From contig SZXV01000010.1 in NCBI GenBank assembly GCA_005862225.1, forward strand, positions 186,001 to 250,000: a stretch of 64,000 nt of DNA, written 5' to 3'. Below are positions 26,566 through 37,153 of this stretch, in pieces. The notes beneath the pieces are model-generated. The model searched no databases. It saw only the letters and a program-made list of their open reading frames with translations, and was not told the origin of the DNA. Each line of letters opens with the position of its first letter. The first letter of the stretch is position 1. This DNA is from Chlorobium sp. (GTDB lineage: Bacteria; Bacteroidota; Chlorobiia; Chlorobiales; Chlorobiaceae). The translations under genes and the position numbers were made by a program.

Positions 26566-27585
26566 ATGAATACACTTGCAAGTTTTATAGCAGGAATGCC
26601 AAAGGCGGAGCTGCATGTCCATATCGAGGGCACACTTGAGCCGGAGATGATGATTGCAACAGGCAAACGGAACAACATACCGCTTCCCTGGCCAGACGCT
26701 ACCGCCGCACGCAAGGCCTATAATTTTAACAGCCTGCAGTCATTTCTCGATATCTATTATCAGGCAACTGCTGTACTGATAACCGAAGAGGATTTTTACG
26801 ATCTGACCATTGCCTACCTTAAAAAGGCTGCATCGCAGAATGTCCGTCATGTCGAACTCTTTTTTGATCCACAGAGTCATACGGCAAGGGGTGTCGGGTT
26901 TGAAACGGTGCTTTGCGGAATTGAACGTGCTTTTGTTGAGGCAAACAACTCCCTCAATATTTCGACCAAACTTATTATGTGCATTCTGCGCCATCTGAGT
27001 GAAAAGGAGGGCATGGAGATACTCGAAAAAGCGCTTGCATGGAAACCGTGGATAGCAGGCATTGGACTTGACTCATCGGAAAAGGGCAACCCTCCAAAAA
27101 AGTTCAGAAAGCTTTTTGAATGGGCACATCAGGAGGGATTTTTTACGGTGGCTCATGCTGGAGAAGAAGGAGATGCCGCTTCGGTAAAGGAAGCTCTCGA
27201 CACCCTGCATATCAGCCGTATTGATCATGGCGTGCACTGCATGGAAGATGAAAAGCTTGTCACTGAACTTGTCAACAAGCAGATTCCGCTGACCGTCTGT
27301 CCATTATCAAACGTCAAGCTGAAGGTCTTCAGAACCATGAGCGAACACAATCTTAAAACAATGCTGCAAAAAGGGTTGTGTGTCACCATCAATTCGGATG
27401 ACCCTGCCTATTTCGGAGGGTATATCAACGAGAATTATCTGGAAGCCGCAGAAGCTCTTGACCTTGATCATCATGACATTATAAAGCTGGCACAAAATTC
27501 TTTTGCGGCTTCATCACTCAGCGCCGTTCACAAGCAGCTTTATCTTAAAGAAATAGAGCGTTACGCCAGGCAACAGATCAACTGA
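26566..27585 (+). CDS. Adenosine (or adenine) deaminase
   Basis: About 339 residues from the ATG at 26566; the open frame runs 29 codons further upstream without family similarity. Zn-binding HVHIEG (~15-20), the catalytic HAGEEG (~200) and SDDPAYFGG (~285-293) are intact. It lies 18 bases before the HPRT gene, giving a short purine-salvage operon. Bacterial members of this group act on adenosine or on adenine; the sequence alone does not settle which. Confidence 0.9.
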   Translation: MNTLASFIAGMPKAELHVHIEGTLEPEMMIATGKRNNIPLPWPDATAARKAYNFNSLQSFLDIYYQATAVLITEEDFYDLTIAYLKKAASQNVRHVELFFDPQSHTARGVGFETVLCGIERAFVEANNSLNISTKLIMCILRHLSEKEGMEILEKALAWKPWIAGIGLDSSEKGNPPKKFRKLFEWAHQEGFFTVAHAGEEGDAASVKEALDTLHISRIDHGVHCMEDEKLVTELVNKQIPLTVCPLSNVKLKVFRTMSEHNLKTMLQKGLCVTINSDDPAYFGGYINENYLEAAEALDLDHHDIIKLAQNSFAASSLSAVHKQLYLKEIERYARQQIN

Positions 27586-27603
27586 GCAAAGACCCTTTTT
27601 CCT

Positions 27604-28137
27604 ATGAGCGACCTTCATTGCAACTCGGTTTCTCCTCTCTTTTCAGAGGAAACCATCAAACAACGTGTGAGAGAAATTGGCCAGCAGATTTCTGAAGATT
27701 ATGCCGGTGTAACTTCAGACTCTCCTCTCTCTCTTATTGTCACTCTTAAAGGAGCGTTTATGTTTGCCGCCGATCTGGTACGCTCTATAACGGTGCCCTG
27801 CTGCATTGATTTTATCCACGCCTCAAGCTATGGCTCGGGAAAAACCTCTTCCGGAAACGTCAGTATCAGGCACAACCTGAACGTTACCGGACACCATCTG
27901 TTGCTGGTAGAGGATATCGTCGACACGGGACTTACCCTGCAGCAGATTTCTGCTGAACTGATGGCAATGCAACCTGCTTCACTCAACATCTGCACGTTGC
28001 TTGACAAGCCGGAAGCGCGGAAATACCCTGTAAACGTTGCCTACAGCGGATTTACGGTTCCGAATGCTTTCATTGTCGGTTACGGTATTGATTTCAACGA
28101 GCGCTACCGTGAACTTCCATTTATCGGGGTTCTCTGA
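27604..28137 (+). CDS. hpt: Hypoxanthine phosphoribosyltransferase
   Basis: A protein of 177 residues, the normal length. The PRPP-binding loop LLVEDIVDTGLT (~99-110), the SYGSGKTSSG flexible loop and the VGYGIDFNERYRELPFIGVL C-terminus are typical. It converts hypoxanthine or guanine and PRPP to the nucleotides. It is co-transcribed with the deaminase gene, which would supply its substrate via inosine or adenine breakdown. Confidence 0.95.
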   Translation: MSDLHCNSVSPLFSEETIKQRVREIGQQISEDYAGVTSDSPLSLIVTLKGAFMFAADLVRSITVPCCIDFIHASSYGSGKTSSGNVSIRHNLNVTGHHLLLVEDIVDTGLTLQQISAELMAMQPASLNICTLLDKPEARKYPVNVAYSGFTVPNAFIVGYGIDFNERYRELPFIGVL

Positions 28138-28145
28138 CCGGAATA

Positions 28146-28174
28146 CCCCCCGCCGCAGGCGACGGGGGAAATTC
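28146..28174. repeat. REP-like palindrome
   Basis: CCCCCGCCG pairs with CGACGGGGG (one mismatch) around CAGG and is followed by GAAATTC. It lies between the convergent hpt and nitroreductase genes and shares the pattern CCCCGCCGCAAGC...GGGGAATTC with two sites near 44.0 kb. Confidence 0.55.
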
Positions 28175-28186
28175 ATCCATGAAAAA

Positions 28187-29044
28187 TTACCCCTCCGAAA
28201 CATCAGAAGAAGTTCCCTCAAGCGCCCTGTAAATCAGCGCCGGGCCATGCTGTACTGTACGGGCATAATGCACCGCTGGCATCCCAAACACCATGGCATA
28301 TCCAAACAGATGATCTTCCGGAATACCAAGGCGATGGCGTGTCTCCGGCAGGATGTCGTTCATCGCCCATTTTGCCAGACCGTTCCAGAGCGTGCCGACA
28401 CCATTGGCCTGGGCAAAAAGGTCAAAGCTTGTCAGTGCAATCAGACAGTCCTGCATTGGCGAAGCAAGATGCTGCGGCGCTGAGGCAATGATCAGATGGG
28501 GGGCATCACGGAAAATAATGTCTACACGATGCTTCTCCCAGATCGACACAAAATTGGCAAAATAGCCAAGCCTGTCCGTCAGAGCATTGTTATTCACCAG
28601 CTTTTTCAAGCCAGTGATCACTTCATTGCGCAATTGCACAACCTTGTCGTGACTGTCGAGCACCGTAAAACGAACCTGGCGGGAGTTCACGCCTGTCGGA
28701 GCCTGCCAGGCAACATCAAGCAACTTCTGGAAAAGCGCTGGATCAAGGTTATCCTGCTTGAAACGGCGTACTGAACGACGCCCTCTGATGAGCGTCTCAA
28801 GCGCATCTGGATCAGGAAATGCACCCTTCAGCGGACGACAGTCGGAAGCGTGCTGCCCAAGAATGGAGACCGAGCCTGTCGGGCAAATTGCAAGACAGTG
28901 CTGACAGCGATAGCAGGTACTCTCTTTTTCAGGAACAATGGCTGGATATCCATCCTCCGCCAGAGTGATAATCCGTGCCGGGCAGTCGGCTACACACTCA
29001 CCGCACATCGTGCATGTCTGCCTGTTAACGATAAAATCTATCAT
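28187..29044 (-). CDS. Nitroreductase fused to an N-terminal 2[4Fe-4S] ferredoxin
   Basis: A protein of 285 residues. Two ferredoxin clusters occupy ~1-65 (CTMCGECVADCP and CYRCQHCLAICP). A nitroreductase-fold FMN domain follows (RRSVRRFKQD ~90-99, APTGVNSRQVRF, GLAKWAMNDI, LFGYAMVFG). It probably takes electrons from ferredoxin for an FMN-dependent reduction of an unknown substrate. Such fusions are common in anaerobes. The gene stands alone, and its upstream region is shared with the thiC leader. Confidence 0.9.
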   Translation of the reverse strand: MIDFIVNRQTCTMCGECVADCPARIITLAEDGYPAIVPEKESTCYRCQHCLAICPTGSVSILGQHASDCRPLKGAFPDPDALETLIRGRRSVRRFKQDNLDPALFQKLLDVAWQAPTGVNSRQVRFTVLDSHDKVVQLRNEVITGLKKLVNNNALTDRLGYFANFVSIWEKHRVDIIFRDAPHLIIASAPQHLASPMQDCLIALTSFDLFAQANGVGTLWNGLAKWAMNDILPETRHRLGIPEDHLFGYAMVFGMPAVHYARTVQHGPALIYRALEGTSSDVSEG

Positions 29045-29198
29045 TGTGGGTTTTTATGTCTATGTTAGTTGCATTTATTTTTGCCGGGTGATTTGAAATA
29101 AACTCTTTTGCGTCCCTCGAATCGCCCCTCGAATACATTCCACAGCACAGGCGGCTTGTATAATACTATGAATTTAAGTATTGTGACGAATAGTTTCT

Positions 29199-29304
29199 CA
29201 TCTTGGGGGTGCTGAATCTTTTCCGACAAAAAAGCAGGGGGAAGAGGAGGCTGAGAGTAAACCCTTGTAACTTGATGCAGGTAATGCTGACGCAAGAAAA
29301 GATG
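29199..29304 (+). promoter_or_regulatory. TPP riboswitch (Thi box)
   Basis: Closing helix P1 is CATCTT (29199-29204) with AAGATG (29299-29304). The conserved core CTGAGAG (29251-29257), ACCCTTG and AACTTGATGCAGGTAATGCTGACGC (29269-29292) match the Thi-box consensus closely. The aptamer lies ~75 bases before the thiC start. No clear terminator hairpin follows, so control may be at the ribosome-binding site. Confidence 0.93.
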
Positions 29305-29370
29305 AAGCCGGCTCTGTGTTTCCCGATCGTCCCACTCTTCCCGCTTCTCCTGCATTGCCTGTCCGATTAA

Positions 29371-31014
<1,644 letters not shown>

Positions 31015-31027
31015 ATGAAGTGATAAT

Positions 31028-31054
31028 GGACAGTGGAAGGAATGACCACTGTCC
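31028..31054. terminator. Hairpin between convergent thiC and tpiA
   Basis: A perfect 9-bp stem GGACAGTGG (31028-31036) / CCACTGTCC (31046-31054) with a 9-nt loop. There is no strong T tract, so termination may be modest. Confidence 0.55.
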
Positions 31055-31069
31055 GGATATCATATAAAA

Positions 31070-31825
31070 TTAGTGCGATGCAGCTTTGACGATTGCAGCA
31101 AAATCGGCTGCATTCAGGCTTGCTCCACCAATCAACCCGCCGTCAATATTTGGCATGGCAAAAAGTTCTGCGGCATTGGATGGCTTGACACTTCCACCAT
31201 ACTGAATGCGAAGCGCTTGCGCTGCAGCATCACCATAGAGTTCGGTAATAAGCGTACGAATAAGGAGGTGAACCTCTTCTGCCTGTGCTGAAGATGCTGT
31301 TTTACCTGTACCAATAGCCCAGACAGGCTCGTAGGCAATAACGATAGCGCTGATATCGCTGATACCCTCCAACCCTTCTCTCACCTGGGATGAAATGATA
31401 GAGCCAGTAACACCACTTTCGCGCTCTGCAAGTGTCTCTCCAACACAGAAAATCACATTCAACGCTTCTGATAATGCCTTTTTAATTCTGAGGTTGACTG
31501 TGGCATTGGTTTCACCGAAGTACTGGCGACGTTCGGAGTGGCCAATAATAACTGAGGAACAACCGGCAGCATTAAGCATTCTTGCCGACACTTCACCCGT
31601 ATATGCTCCATCATTTTCATAATGACAGTTCTGGGCAACAAGCTGAACCTCACTGCCCTCAATAATCCGTCCTGCGGACTCTAAAGCAAGAAAAGTTGGA
31701 GCAATACCAACTTCACAGCCTGAAAAGTTATCACCAAGAGCGGCAAGCACTTCGGCGGCAAGAGTCTCTGACTCGGCAATGGTATTGTTCATTTTCCAGT
31801 TACCGACAACAATTTTTCTACGCAT
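31070..31825 (-). CDS. tpiA: Triosephosphate isomerase
   Basis: A protein of 251 residues. GNWKMN with the catalytic Lys (~7-12), [11 protein letters not shown] with the catalytic His (~94-104) and [11 protein letters not shown] with the catalytic Glu (~164-174) are intact. The phosphate loop GGSVKPSNA is present. It interconverts DHAP and GAP. It is the third gene of the greA-small protein-tpiA run, starting 3 bases after its neighbour. Confidence 0.97.
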   Translation of the reverse strand: MRRKIVVGNWKMNNTIAESETLAAEVLAALGDNFSGCEVGIAPTFLALESAGRIIEGSEVQLVAQNCHYENDGAYTGEVSARMLNAAGCSSVIIGHSERRQYFGETNATVNLRIKKALSEALNVIFCVGETLAERESGVTGSIISSQVREGLEGISDISAIVIAYEPVWAIGTGKTASSAQAEEVHLLIRTLITELYGDAAAQALRIQYGGSVKPSNAAELFAMPNIDGGLIGGASLNAADFAAIVKAASH

Positions 31826-31828
31826 TTG

Positions 31829-32053
31829 TTAATAGTCTGTTTTTACATCATAATAAATCCGGTCAATCTGATCTACAGTAAACCGGTGTTTTCCTGAGCG
31901 TGCATCTTTTACTTCAACATCGTTACTGCCAACAGCAATAACCCTGCCGTGCCATACTCTTGCCTCGGTGGTTACCAGGTTGATTTCACGATGGAGCAGC
32001 TCCTGATTGCCGCGAATACTCTCCTGACGATAGATAATCTGACGTTTCCCCAT
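31829..32053 (-). CDS. Small conserved-looking protein, possible SH3/LSm-type beta fold
   Basis: A protein of 74 residues. The C-terminal half reads VWHGRVIAVGSNDVEVKDARSGKHRFTVDQIDRIYYD when taken in pieces: strand, turn, strand, then a final I-R-I-Y strand, as in small RNA-binding or SH3-like barrels. The Arg/Lys-rich N-terminus would suit nucleic-acid binding. It sits 24 bases after greA and 3 bases before tpiA, so it is in an operon and very likely real. Its function is unknown. Confidence 0.6.
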   Translation of the reverse strand: MGKRQIIYRQESIRGNQELLHREINLVTTEARVWHGRVIAVGSNDVEVKDARSGKHRFTVDQIDRIYYDVKTDY

Positions 32054-32077
32054 GGGATAGCTGGTTTAATTTGTCCC

Positions 32078-32557
32078 TTATTTAACGAAAATCTCCAATA
32101 TCTCATAATGAAGTTCGCCTTTCGGCACCACGATCTGAACTTTTTCTCCGACTGCCTTTCCTATCAGAGCCCTTCCTACCGGTGAACGCACTGAAATTTT
32201 ACCGGCATCGGTATCAGCCTCTTCGGAAGAGACCAGCGTATATTCAATGATCTCTTTTGGATCATCGAGATTACACAGTTTTACTGAGGTAAGAATGTAA
32301 ACTTTATCAGTTTTGATATGTTTTGGATCAAGAATTGTCGCCGATGCAAGCTTGTTTTCAAGATCGGCAATTCGTGCTTCCGTGTGTGACTGCTCTTCTC
32401 TGGCAGCATCATATTCAGCATTTTCACTCAAATCACCATGAGCTCTTGCATCTGCAATTTTTTCAAGAACTTCCCTTCTGGTCTGATGAACCAGCACATA
32501 AAGCTCCTCTTTCAGCCGGTTATACCCATCACTTGTCAGGTAAATTCTGTCACTCAT
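32078..32557 (-). CDS. greA: Transcription elongation factor GreA
   Basis: About 159 residues from the ATG at 32557 ([19 protein letters not shown]), the usual GreA length; an upstream extension is not family-like. The N-terminal coiled coil has [21 protein letters not shown] with the acidic tip. The C-terminal FKBP-like domain reads [26 protein letters not shown] in pieces. It rescues backtracked RNA polymerase by stimulating transcript cleavage. Confidence 0.96.
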   Translation of the reverse strand: MSDRIYLTSDGYNRLKEELYVLVHQTRREVLEKIADARAHGDLSENAEYDAAREEQSHTEARIADLENKLASATILDPKHIKTDKVYILTSVKLCNLDDPKEIIEYTLVSSEEADTDAGKISVRSPVGRALIGKAVGEKVQIVVPKGELHYEILEIFVK

Positions 32558-32640
32558 CTTTTGTGCTGTTTTGTTGAAAATAGAAAAAATCACTCCATAA
32601 ACACGATGTGCGCAAACGAACAGGATAGCAAACAAAAAAA

Positions 32641-32670
32641 AGTAAAGTCAGCGGCTTAGCTGACTTTACT
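32641..32670 (-). terminator. Terminator after degP
   Basis: A perfect 12-bp stem (AGTAAAGTCAGC 32641-32652 with 32659-32670) around a 6-nt loop. On the minus strand it is followed by a run of eight T. It separates trpE-degP from greA. Confidence 0.88.
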
Positions 32671-32714
32671 TCCATAAGCAATGTACAACTCTTAATCCTT
32701 CAGGCAAAAAAACT

Positions 32715-34223
32715 TTATAGATTAAACGCAAAATATATTTTATTTCCGGCCCGCTCAACAAGCAAGAACAACATGTCACCCTTTTTGGCTTTATTGACAA
32801 TGGCACTATACTCCGCGATAGAATTTATCATTCGCTTGTTGACCGAAAAAATAATATCCCCAGGTCGCAACCCTGCGCGATAGGCACTGGAGGATTGAGA
32901 CATCGCCGTGATGACCACTTTGCCCGAACCTGGCTTCAGTTTCATCTTCTGCGCTAACTCGGGAGTCAAATCTTCTGCCCTGAAACCAAGCGCCGTGCTT
33001 ACTTCACCTGCTTCGGTTCTGGACGCATCCGCCACCCTGGCCACCTGCTCTTCAAGACGAACAGAAAGACTCTGGACGTTCCCATCACGGAGAAGTCTGA
33101 GCGTAACCATCGATCCGGGAGACTGGCTTGCAATGGCATTACGCAGAGAAACGCTGTTCGTAACCTTTGCACCATTAAATTCCAGAATAACATCACCTGT
33201 TTTCACGCCGACTTTTGCCGCAGGACTTCCCTCAATAACTGTTCCGACCAATGCTCCTTCTCCTGCCTTGAGATGCATGGCTTTTGCAAGATTTTCATCA
33301 ATATCCTGAATGGTGACACCCAGATAAGACCTGGTAACTTTACCAGTGGCGATCAGCGAAGTCAAAACTTTTTTAGCCATATTCGAAGGCACAGCAAAGC
33401 CTATGCCTTCAAACCCGCCGGTACGACTTGCTATGGCTGTATTGATTCCAACAAGCTCACCATTGATGTTGACAAGTGGACCGCCGGAGTTTCCAGGATT
33501 AATGGCGGCATCAGTCTGGATGAAATCTTCATAATCGGCAAGTCCGACATTTGCCCGGCCTTTGGCGCTCACAATACCCTGGGTAACCGTTCTTGCAAGA
33601 TTTTCACCAAGAGGGCTGCCAATAGCAATGACCCATTCGCCCACCCTGAGTTTGTCACTGTCGCCGATAACAATTGGCTTAAGGTCTTTAACGTTAACCT
33701 TGATGACCGCAATATCCGTTTTTGGATCAGTCCCAATAACCTTCGCATCAATTTTTTTGTTATCAGAGGTTCTGACATAGACCACATCAGCGCCATCAAT
33801 AACATGATTATTGGTAAGAATATATCCATCAGCAGTCACAATAACCCCGGATCCGAGCCCACGCTGAACCTCTTTGCGACCATTCATTCCACCACCCTGC
33901 ATTCCGAAAAAGTCTTCAAATGGACTTCCAAAAAAGTTGAACGGGGAGACAAACCGCTGATTCACGGTTTTTTCAGTGAAAATCGTTACCACTGACGGAG
34001 TTGCCGACTCGGCAATCTGGACAAATGCCTCGTTAAATCCTTTCAGTGACTGAATCGGATAGTTTTCAATGTTGCTTGTTGCTGTTGCAAAATTCGGCTT
34101 GCTTGAAAGACTCGTTCCGTTAAAGGAGAAATTAAACTCCACATTGGAAAATACAAGAGCTCCAACAGCCACACCTGCAAAAACCAGAAGCAGGTATTTC
34201 ATGAATGATTGTTTGTTTTTCAT
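32715..34223 (-). CDS. degP: Periplasmic serine protease DegP/HtrA (Do family)
   Basis: A protein of 502 residues. An N-terminal signal anchor (~8-28) is followed by the trypsin-like domain with the triad His140 (LTNNHVID), Asp170 (KTDIAVIK) and Ser246 (NPGNSGGP). Two PDZ domains follow at ~310-395 and ~405-498. It degrades or refolds damaged envelope proteins. It starts 14 bases after trpE, so it may be read from the trpE promoter, which is odd for a stress protease. Confidence 0.94.
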   Translation of the reverse strand: MKNKQSFMKYLLLVFAGVAVGALVFSNVEFNFSFNGTSLSSKPNFATATSNIENYPIQSLKGFNEAFVQIAESATPSVVTIFTEKTVNQRFVSPFNFFGSPFEDFFGMQGGGMNGRKEVQRGLGSGVIVTADGYILTNNHVIDGADVVYVRTSDNKKIDAKVIGTDPKTDIAVIKVNVKDLKPIVIGDSDKLRVGEWVIAIGSPLGENLARTVTQGIVSAKGRANVGLADYEDFIQTDAAINPGNSGGPLVNINGELVGINTAIASRTGGFEGIGFAVPSNMAKKVLTSLIATGKVTRSYLGVTIQDIDENLAKAMHLKAGEGALVGTVIEGSPAAKVGVKTGDVILEFNGAKVTNSVSLRNAIASQSPGSMVTLRLLRDGNVQSLSVRLEEQVARVADASRTEAGEVSTALGFRAEDLTPELAQKMKLKPGSGKVVITAMSQSSSAYRAGLRPGDIIFSVNKRMINSIAEYSAIVNKAKKGDMLFLLVERAGNKIYFAFNL

Positions 34224-34237
34224 CGATAGTTATCAGG

Positions 34238-35734
34238 TTAATCGTTCGCTAAAGCCTCAATCGTTTCCACCGCAGTTAAACCTGCCTTCATTTTATTCAT
34301 CGTCTCATCATATTCCGCTTCAGGTCTTGAATCGGCGACAATACCTCCTGCAGCCTGAAAATAGATAGTCTTATCCTCAATAACCATAGTACGGATAGCA
34401 ATAGCGGTCGTGAGATTCCCTTTGAAATCAAGAAATCCGACAGCGCCACCATACAAACCCCGTTTTTCTTTTTCAAGTTCATAAATAATCTCCATCGCAC
34501 GAACTTTGGGAGCACCGGTCAGGGTACCAGCAGGAAAACATGACCAGAATGCATCCATGGTGCCAAGATCGTCCCGCAGCTCACCGCGCACATTACTGAC
34601 AATATGCATCACATGAGAATATTTTTCAATAACCATCATCTCATTTGTCTCAACCGTGCCGATTTTTGCAATTCTGCCAATATCATTCCGGCTCAAGTCG
34701 ATCAACATGAGATGTTCAGCCAGCTCCTTTTCATCGGCAAGCAACTCCCGAGCATTTTGCTCATCTTCTTCAAAACTGCTTCCACGATGTCTGGTTCCTG
34801 CGATAGGCCGGGTATCAACTATTCGTCGCCCTTTGCTGTCGCGCTCAACCTTGACCAGCAGCTCAGGTGATGAACCAACAATGTCGAACTCCTTCATGTC
34901 AAAATAGTATAAATAGGGCGAAGGGTTGATCGTGCGCAGCATCCGGTAGACATCGAAAGAGCGAGTATGCAGAGGACGACAAAGGCGCTGTGAAATCTGA
35001 ACCTGAAAAATATCTCCGGCGAGAATATAATCTTTGGCCTTCTTCACTTTCAAAAGATACTCTTCTCGCGACGTATTGGAATTTACCGGTTCCGAATGTT
35101 CCGCCCGGAACGCAATCTCTTCACGACCCAGTGGTCGAAACATCTGTTCGGCAATTTTTTCAATCTTGCTCAACGCAGCAGGTTTGTCTGTCTCGTCAAG
35201 ATAATTGGAGACAATAAAAACTTTTCGCATGACATTGTCGAAAACCACCAGTGTATCACAAAAGAGAAGAAAAATATCAGGAAGGCCCGCCGGGTCGGGC
35301 AGTTCAGGATTTGGAATCTTTTCTACAAGGTGCATGGCATCATACCCGAAATAGCCAAAAACACCTGAGGTAATCATCTGAGGAGAACCATTTTTTTTTC
35401 TTGGTATCTCTTCGGTATCAAAGGCAGCAAGACACCGGTCAATCTGGCGACGAAGATTCGGCTCACCCGCAGCAATATCACGAAGATTACTGAATTTTTT
35501 ATCCAGAATCTCAAGATCAGCAGATCCGCCCACAGAGCCTTTCAGAATCGCGACAGGATCAATGGCAATGTAGGAAAAGCGGGCAAGAAGCTCTTCTCCC
35601 TCAACAGACTCAAGCAGACATGAAAAAGGACGCTGCAGTTTGAGATAAACAGAAACCGGCGTTTCTGTATCTGCATGAAGTTCTCTGAAAAGCGGCTTGA
35701 GTAAATAGGGCGCATGCCGTTGTTGTTCTGGCAT
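34238..35734 (-). CDS. trpE: Anthranilate synthase component I
   Basis: Chorismate-utilising enzyme, 498 residues. It converts chorismate to anthranilate with TrpG. The feedback motif LLESVEGEE (~38-46), DIFQVQISQR, the SPELLVKVE block, TRPIAGTRHRG, and the C-terminal FPAGTLTGAPKVRAMEII are all intact. No trpG is adjacent. Upstream lie only 55 bases shared with a divergent gene, with no visible trp attenuator. Confidence 0.95.
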   Translation of the reverse strand: MPEQQRHAPYLLKPLFRELHADTETPVSVYLKLQRPFSCLLESVEGEELLARFSYIAIDPVAILKGSVGGSADLEILDKKFSNLRDIAAGEPNLRRQIDRCLAAFDTEEIPRKKNGSPQMITSGVFGYFGYDAMHLVEKIPNPELPDPAGLPDIFLLFCDTLVVFDNVMRKVFIVSNYLDETDKPAALSKIEKIAEQMFRPLGREEIAFRAEHSEPVNSNTSREEYLLKVKKAKDYILAGDIFQVQISQRLCRPLHTRSFDVYRMLRTINPSPYLYYFDMKEFDIVGSSPELLVKVERDSKGRRIVDTRPIAGTRHRGSSFEEDEQNARELLADEKELAEHLMLIDLSRNDIGRIAKIGTVETNEMMVIEKYSHVMHIVSNVRGELRDDLGTMDAFWSCFPAGTLTGAPKVRAMEIIYELEKEKRGLYGGAVGFLDFKGNLTTAIAIRTMVIEDKTIYFQAAGGIVADSRPEAEYDETMNKMKAGLTAVETIEALAND

Positions 35735-35788
35735 AAAAAGAGAAAACTGAATTGATTATTAAACAAGAAGGTAATAAAGGGAAAAATT

Positions 35789-36280
35789 TTGTATCGTAAA
35801 AAAAGAGCCGTCAAAAAAAAGCCGGAAACTGACAAAACCGATAGTAAAATCATGGTATGCCGATTTCCTGAAAAAAAATTCCTGAAAAACTGGCTTAAAG
35901 CTCTCATGCTCTCTCCCGGAGTACTCTTTCCGGCAGGTTATCTTCTCGTCTATCTCTCCATTAATATATATCTGAATGTGGAGTTCAAAAAAAACCTTTC
36001 TCAATCCATCTCCCAGGCAACAGGGAATACCTGGCAGGTGAGCATTAAATCGCTGAAACCTGGCTTGATTCTTGATTCGGTCACACTCAATCATATTGAG
36101 TTAACACAAACAAGGGGTAGCGAACAAAACGTAAAAAGTCCCGCTCAAACCATTACCATTCAAACCCTCAATATACCCTGCCCTGACCTTGAGAGACTTC
36201 TTTTCAGCCAAACCGAAAGAGTCTCATCAACGAAAGCGTTCTGCGAAAAAATTCTGGCCGATGAGCATCTTTTTCAGTGA
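35789..36280 (+). CDS. Hypothetical single-pass membrane protein
   Basis: A protein of 163 residues from a TTG at 35789, preceded by AAAGGG at good spacing; an ATG at 35852 (MVCRFPEKKF) is an alternative. A very basic N-terminus (RKKRAVKKK) is followed by one hydrophobic segment at ~42-60 (SPGVLFPAGYLLVYLSINIYL). A soluble domain follows (QATGNTWQVSIKSLKPGLILDSVTL) of the kind seen at the start of AsmA-like or DUF3971 envelope proteins. It may be the truncated first part of such a protein. Its stop overlaps lepB's stop by 7 bases on the opposite strand. Confidence 0.55.
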   Translation: MYRKKRAVKKKPETDKTDSKIMVCRFPEKKFLKNWLKALMLSPGVLFPAGYLLVYLSINIYLNVEFKKNLSQSISQATGNTWQVSIKSLKPGLILDSVTLNHIELTQTRGSEQNVKSPAQTITIQTLNIPCPDLERLLFSQTERVSSTKAFCEKILADEHLFQ

Positions 36281-37098
36281 ACCATCAACCCAGGACGCCG
36301 CCATCGAATAGAGGCAAGCTTGCCAATTGGATTGGTCAGTAAAGAAAGATCTGGATCCCATGACCAGTACACCATCAGCGCCTTGCCAACAAGATCTTTT
36401 TCCGGCAGAAACCCCCAGAAACGACTGTCAAGGCTGTTGTCGCGATTATCACCCATAGCAAAGTAGTAGTTTTCATGAACCGTATACTGCTGCGCTGGTG
36501 AACCATCAACAAACACCTCCCTCCCCTGTAAACTCACTTCATGTCCCTCATCGGCAATAAGAGCACTGTAGAGAGTGAAAGTTAACGCATTCAACCGAAC
36601 AACATCACCTTTGCGAGGTATGCGTATCGGTCCGAAATTGTCTTTGTTAAAATTTGAAAACTGCGGAAAGATCATGTAATCAGGCTCTCCTGGCGGTACA
36701 CGCTGTCCAATAAATTGTGCATGTTCTGGAAGAGGTACCGGTTTTCTGTTAATAGAGAGCTGCTGATTATGAATCTCAAGAGTATCTCCACTCAAGGCAA
36801 CACAACGCTTGATGTAGTTCAGTTCACGATCTTTCGGAAACTTGAAAACGATAATATCACCATGCTTCACCTTGTCAATCCCCGGCAGCCGAATCTCGGT
36901 AAAGGGGATTTTGGGGCCGTAAACATATTTGTTGACAAAAAGAAAGTCGCCGGCAAGTAACGTATTTTCCATTGAGCCGGTTGGAATACGATATGATTCC
37001 ACCACAAAAACTCGAAGAATCGTTGCAAATATCGCTGCAATAACAAGCGCTTCAAACCACTCCCGTGAATGTTTTTTTTCAGGTTTTCCCTTTTGCAT
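36274..37098 (-). CDS. lepB: Signal peptidase I
   Basis: About 274 residues from the ATG at 37098; a TTG at 37104 adds two residues. One N-terminal TM helix (~16-34) is followed by box B SYRIPTGSMENTLL with the nucleophile Ser42 and box D YIKRCVALSGD with the general base Lys97. Box E MGDNRDNSLDSRFWG is present. It cleaves signal peptides at the outer face of the inner membrane. It is the last gene of the def-fmt-lepA-lepB run, 56 bases after lepA. Confidence 0.95.
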   Translation of the reverse strand: MQKGKPEKKHSREWFEALVIAAIFATILRVFVVESYRIPTGSMENTLLAGDFLFVNKYVYGPKIPFTEIRLPGIDKVKHGDIIVFKFPKDRELNYIKRCVALSGDTLEIHNQQLSINRKPVPLPEHAQFIGQRVPPGEPDYMIFPQFSNFNKDNFGPIRIPRKGDVVRLNALTFTLYSALIADEGHEVSLQGREVFVDGSPAQQYTVHENYYFAMGDNRDNSLDSRFWGFLPEKDLVGKALMVYWSWDPDLSLLTNPIGKLASIRWRRPGLMVH

Positions 37099-37153
37099 GT
37101 CCAATGGTGTAGCGTTTTAATCGTTGAATAAAATCTGAAGAAACTAACCTATG

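Noticed and set aside
29065-29355. A 96-residue minus-strand open frame ahead of thiC
   Set aside because: It lies across the TPP riboswitch, its protein is low-complexity and matches nothing recognisable, and the riboswitch explains the sequence better.
33273-33995. A 240-residue plus-strand open frame inside degP
   Set aside because: It is antisense to the protease domain with its intact catalytic triad, and has no domain of its own.
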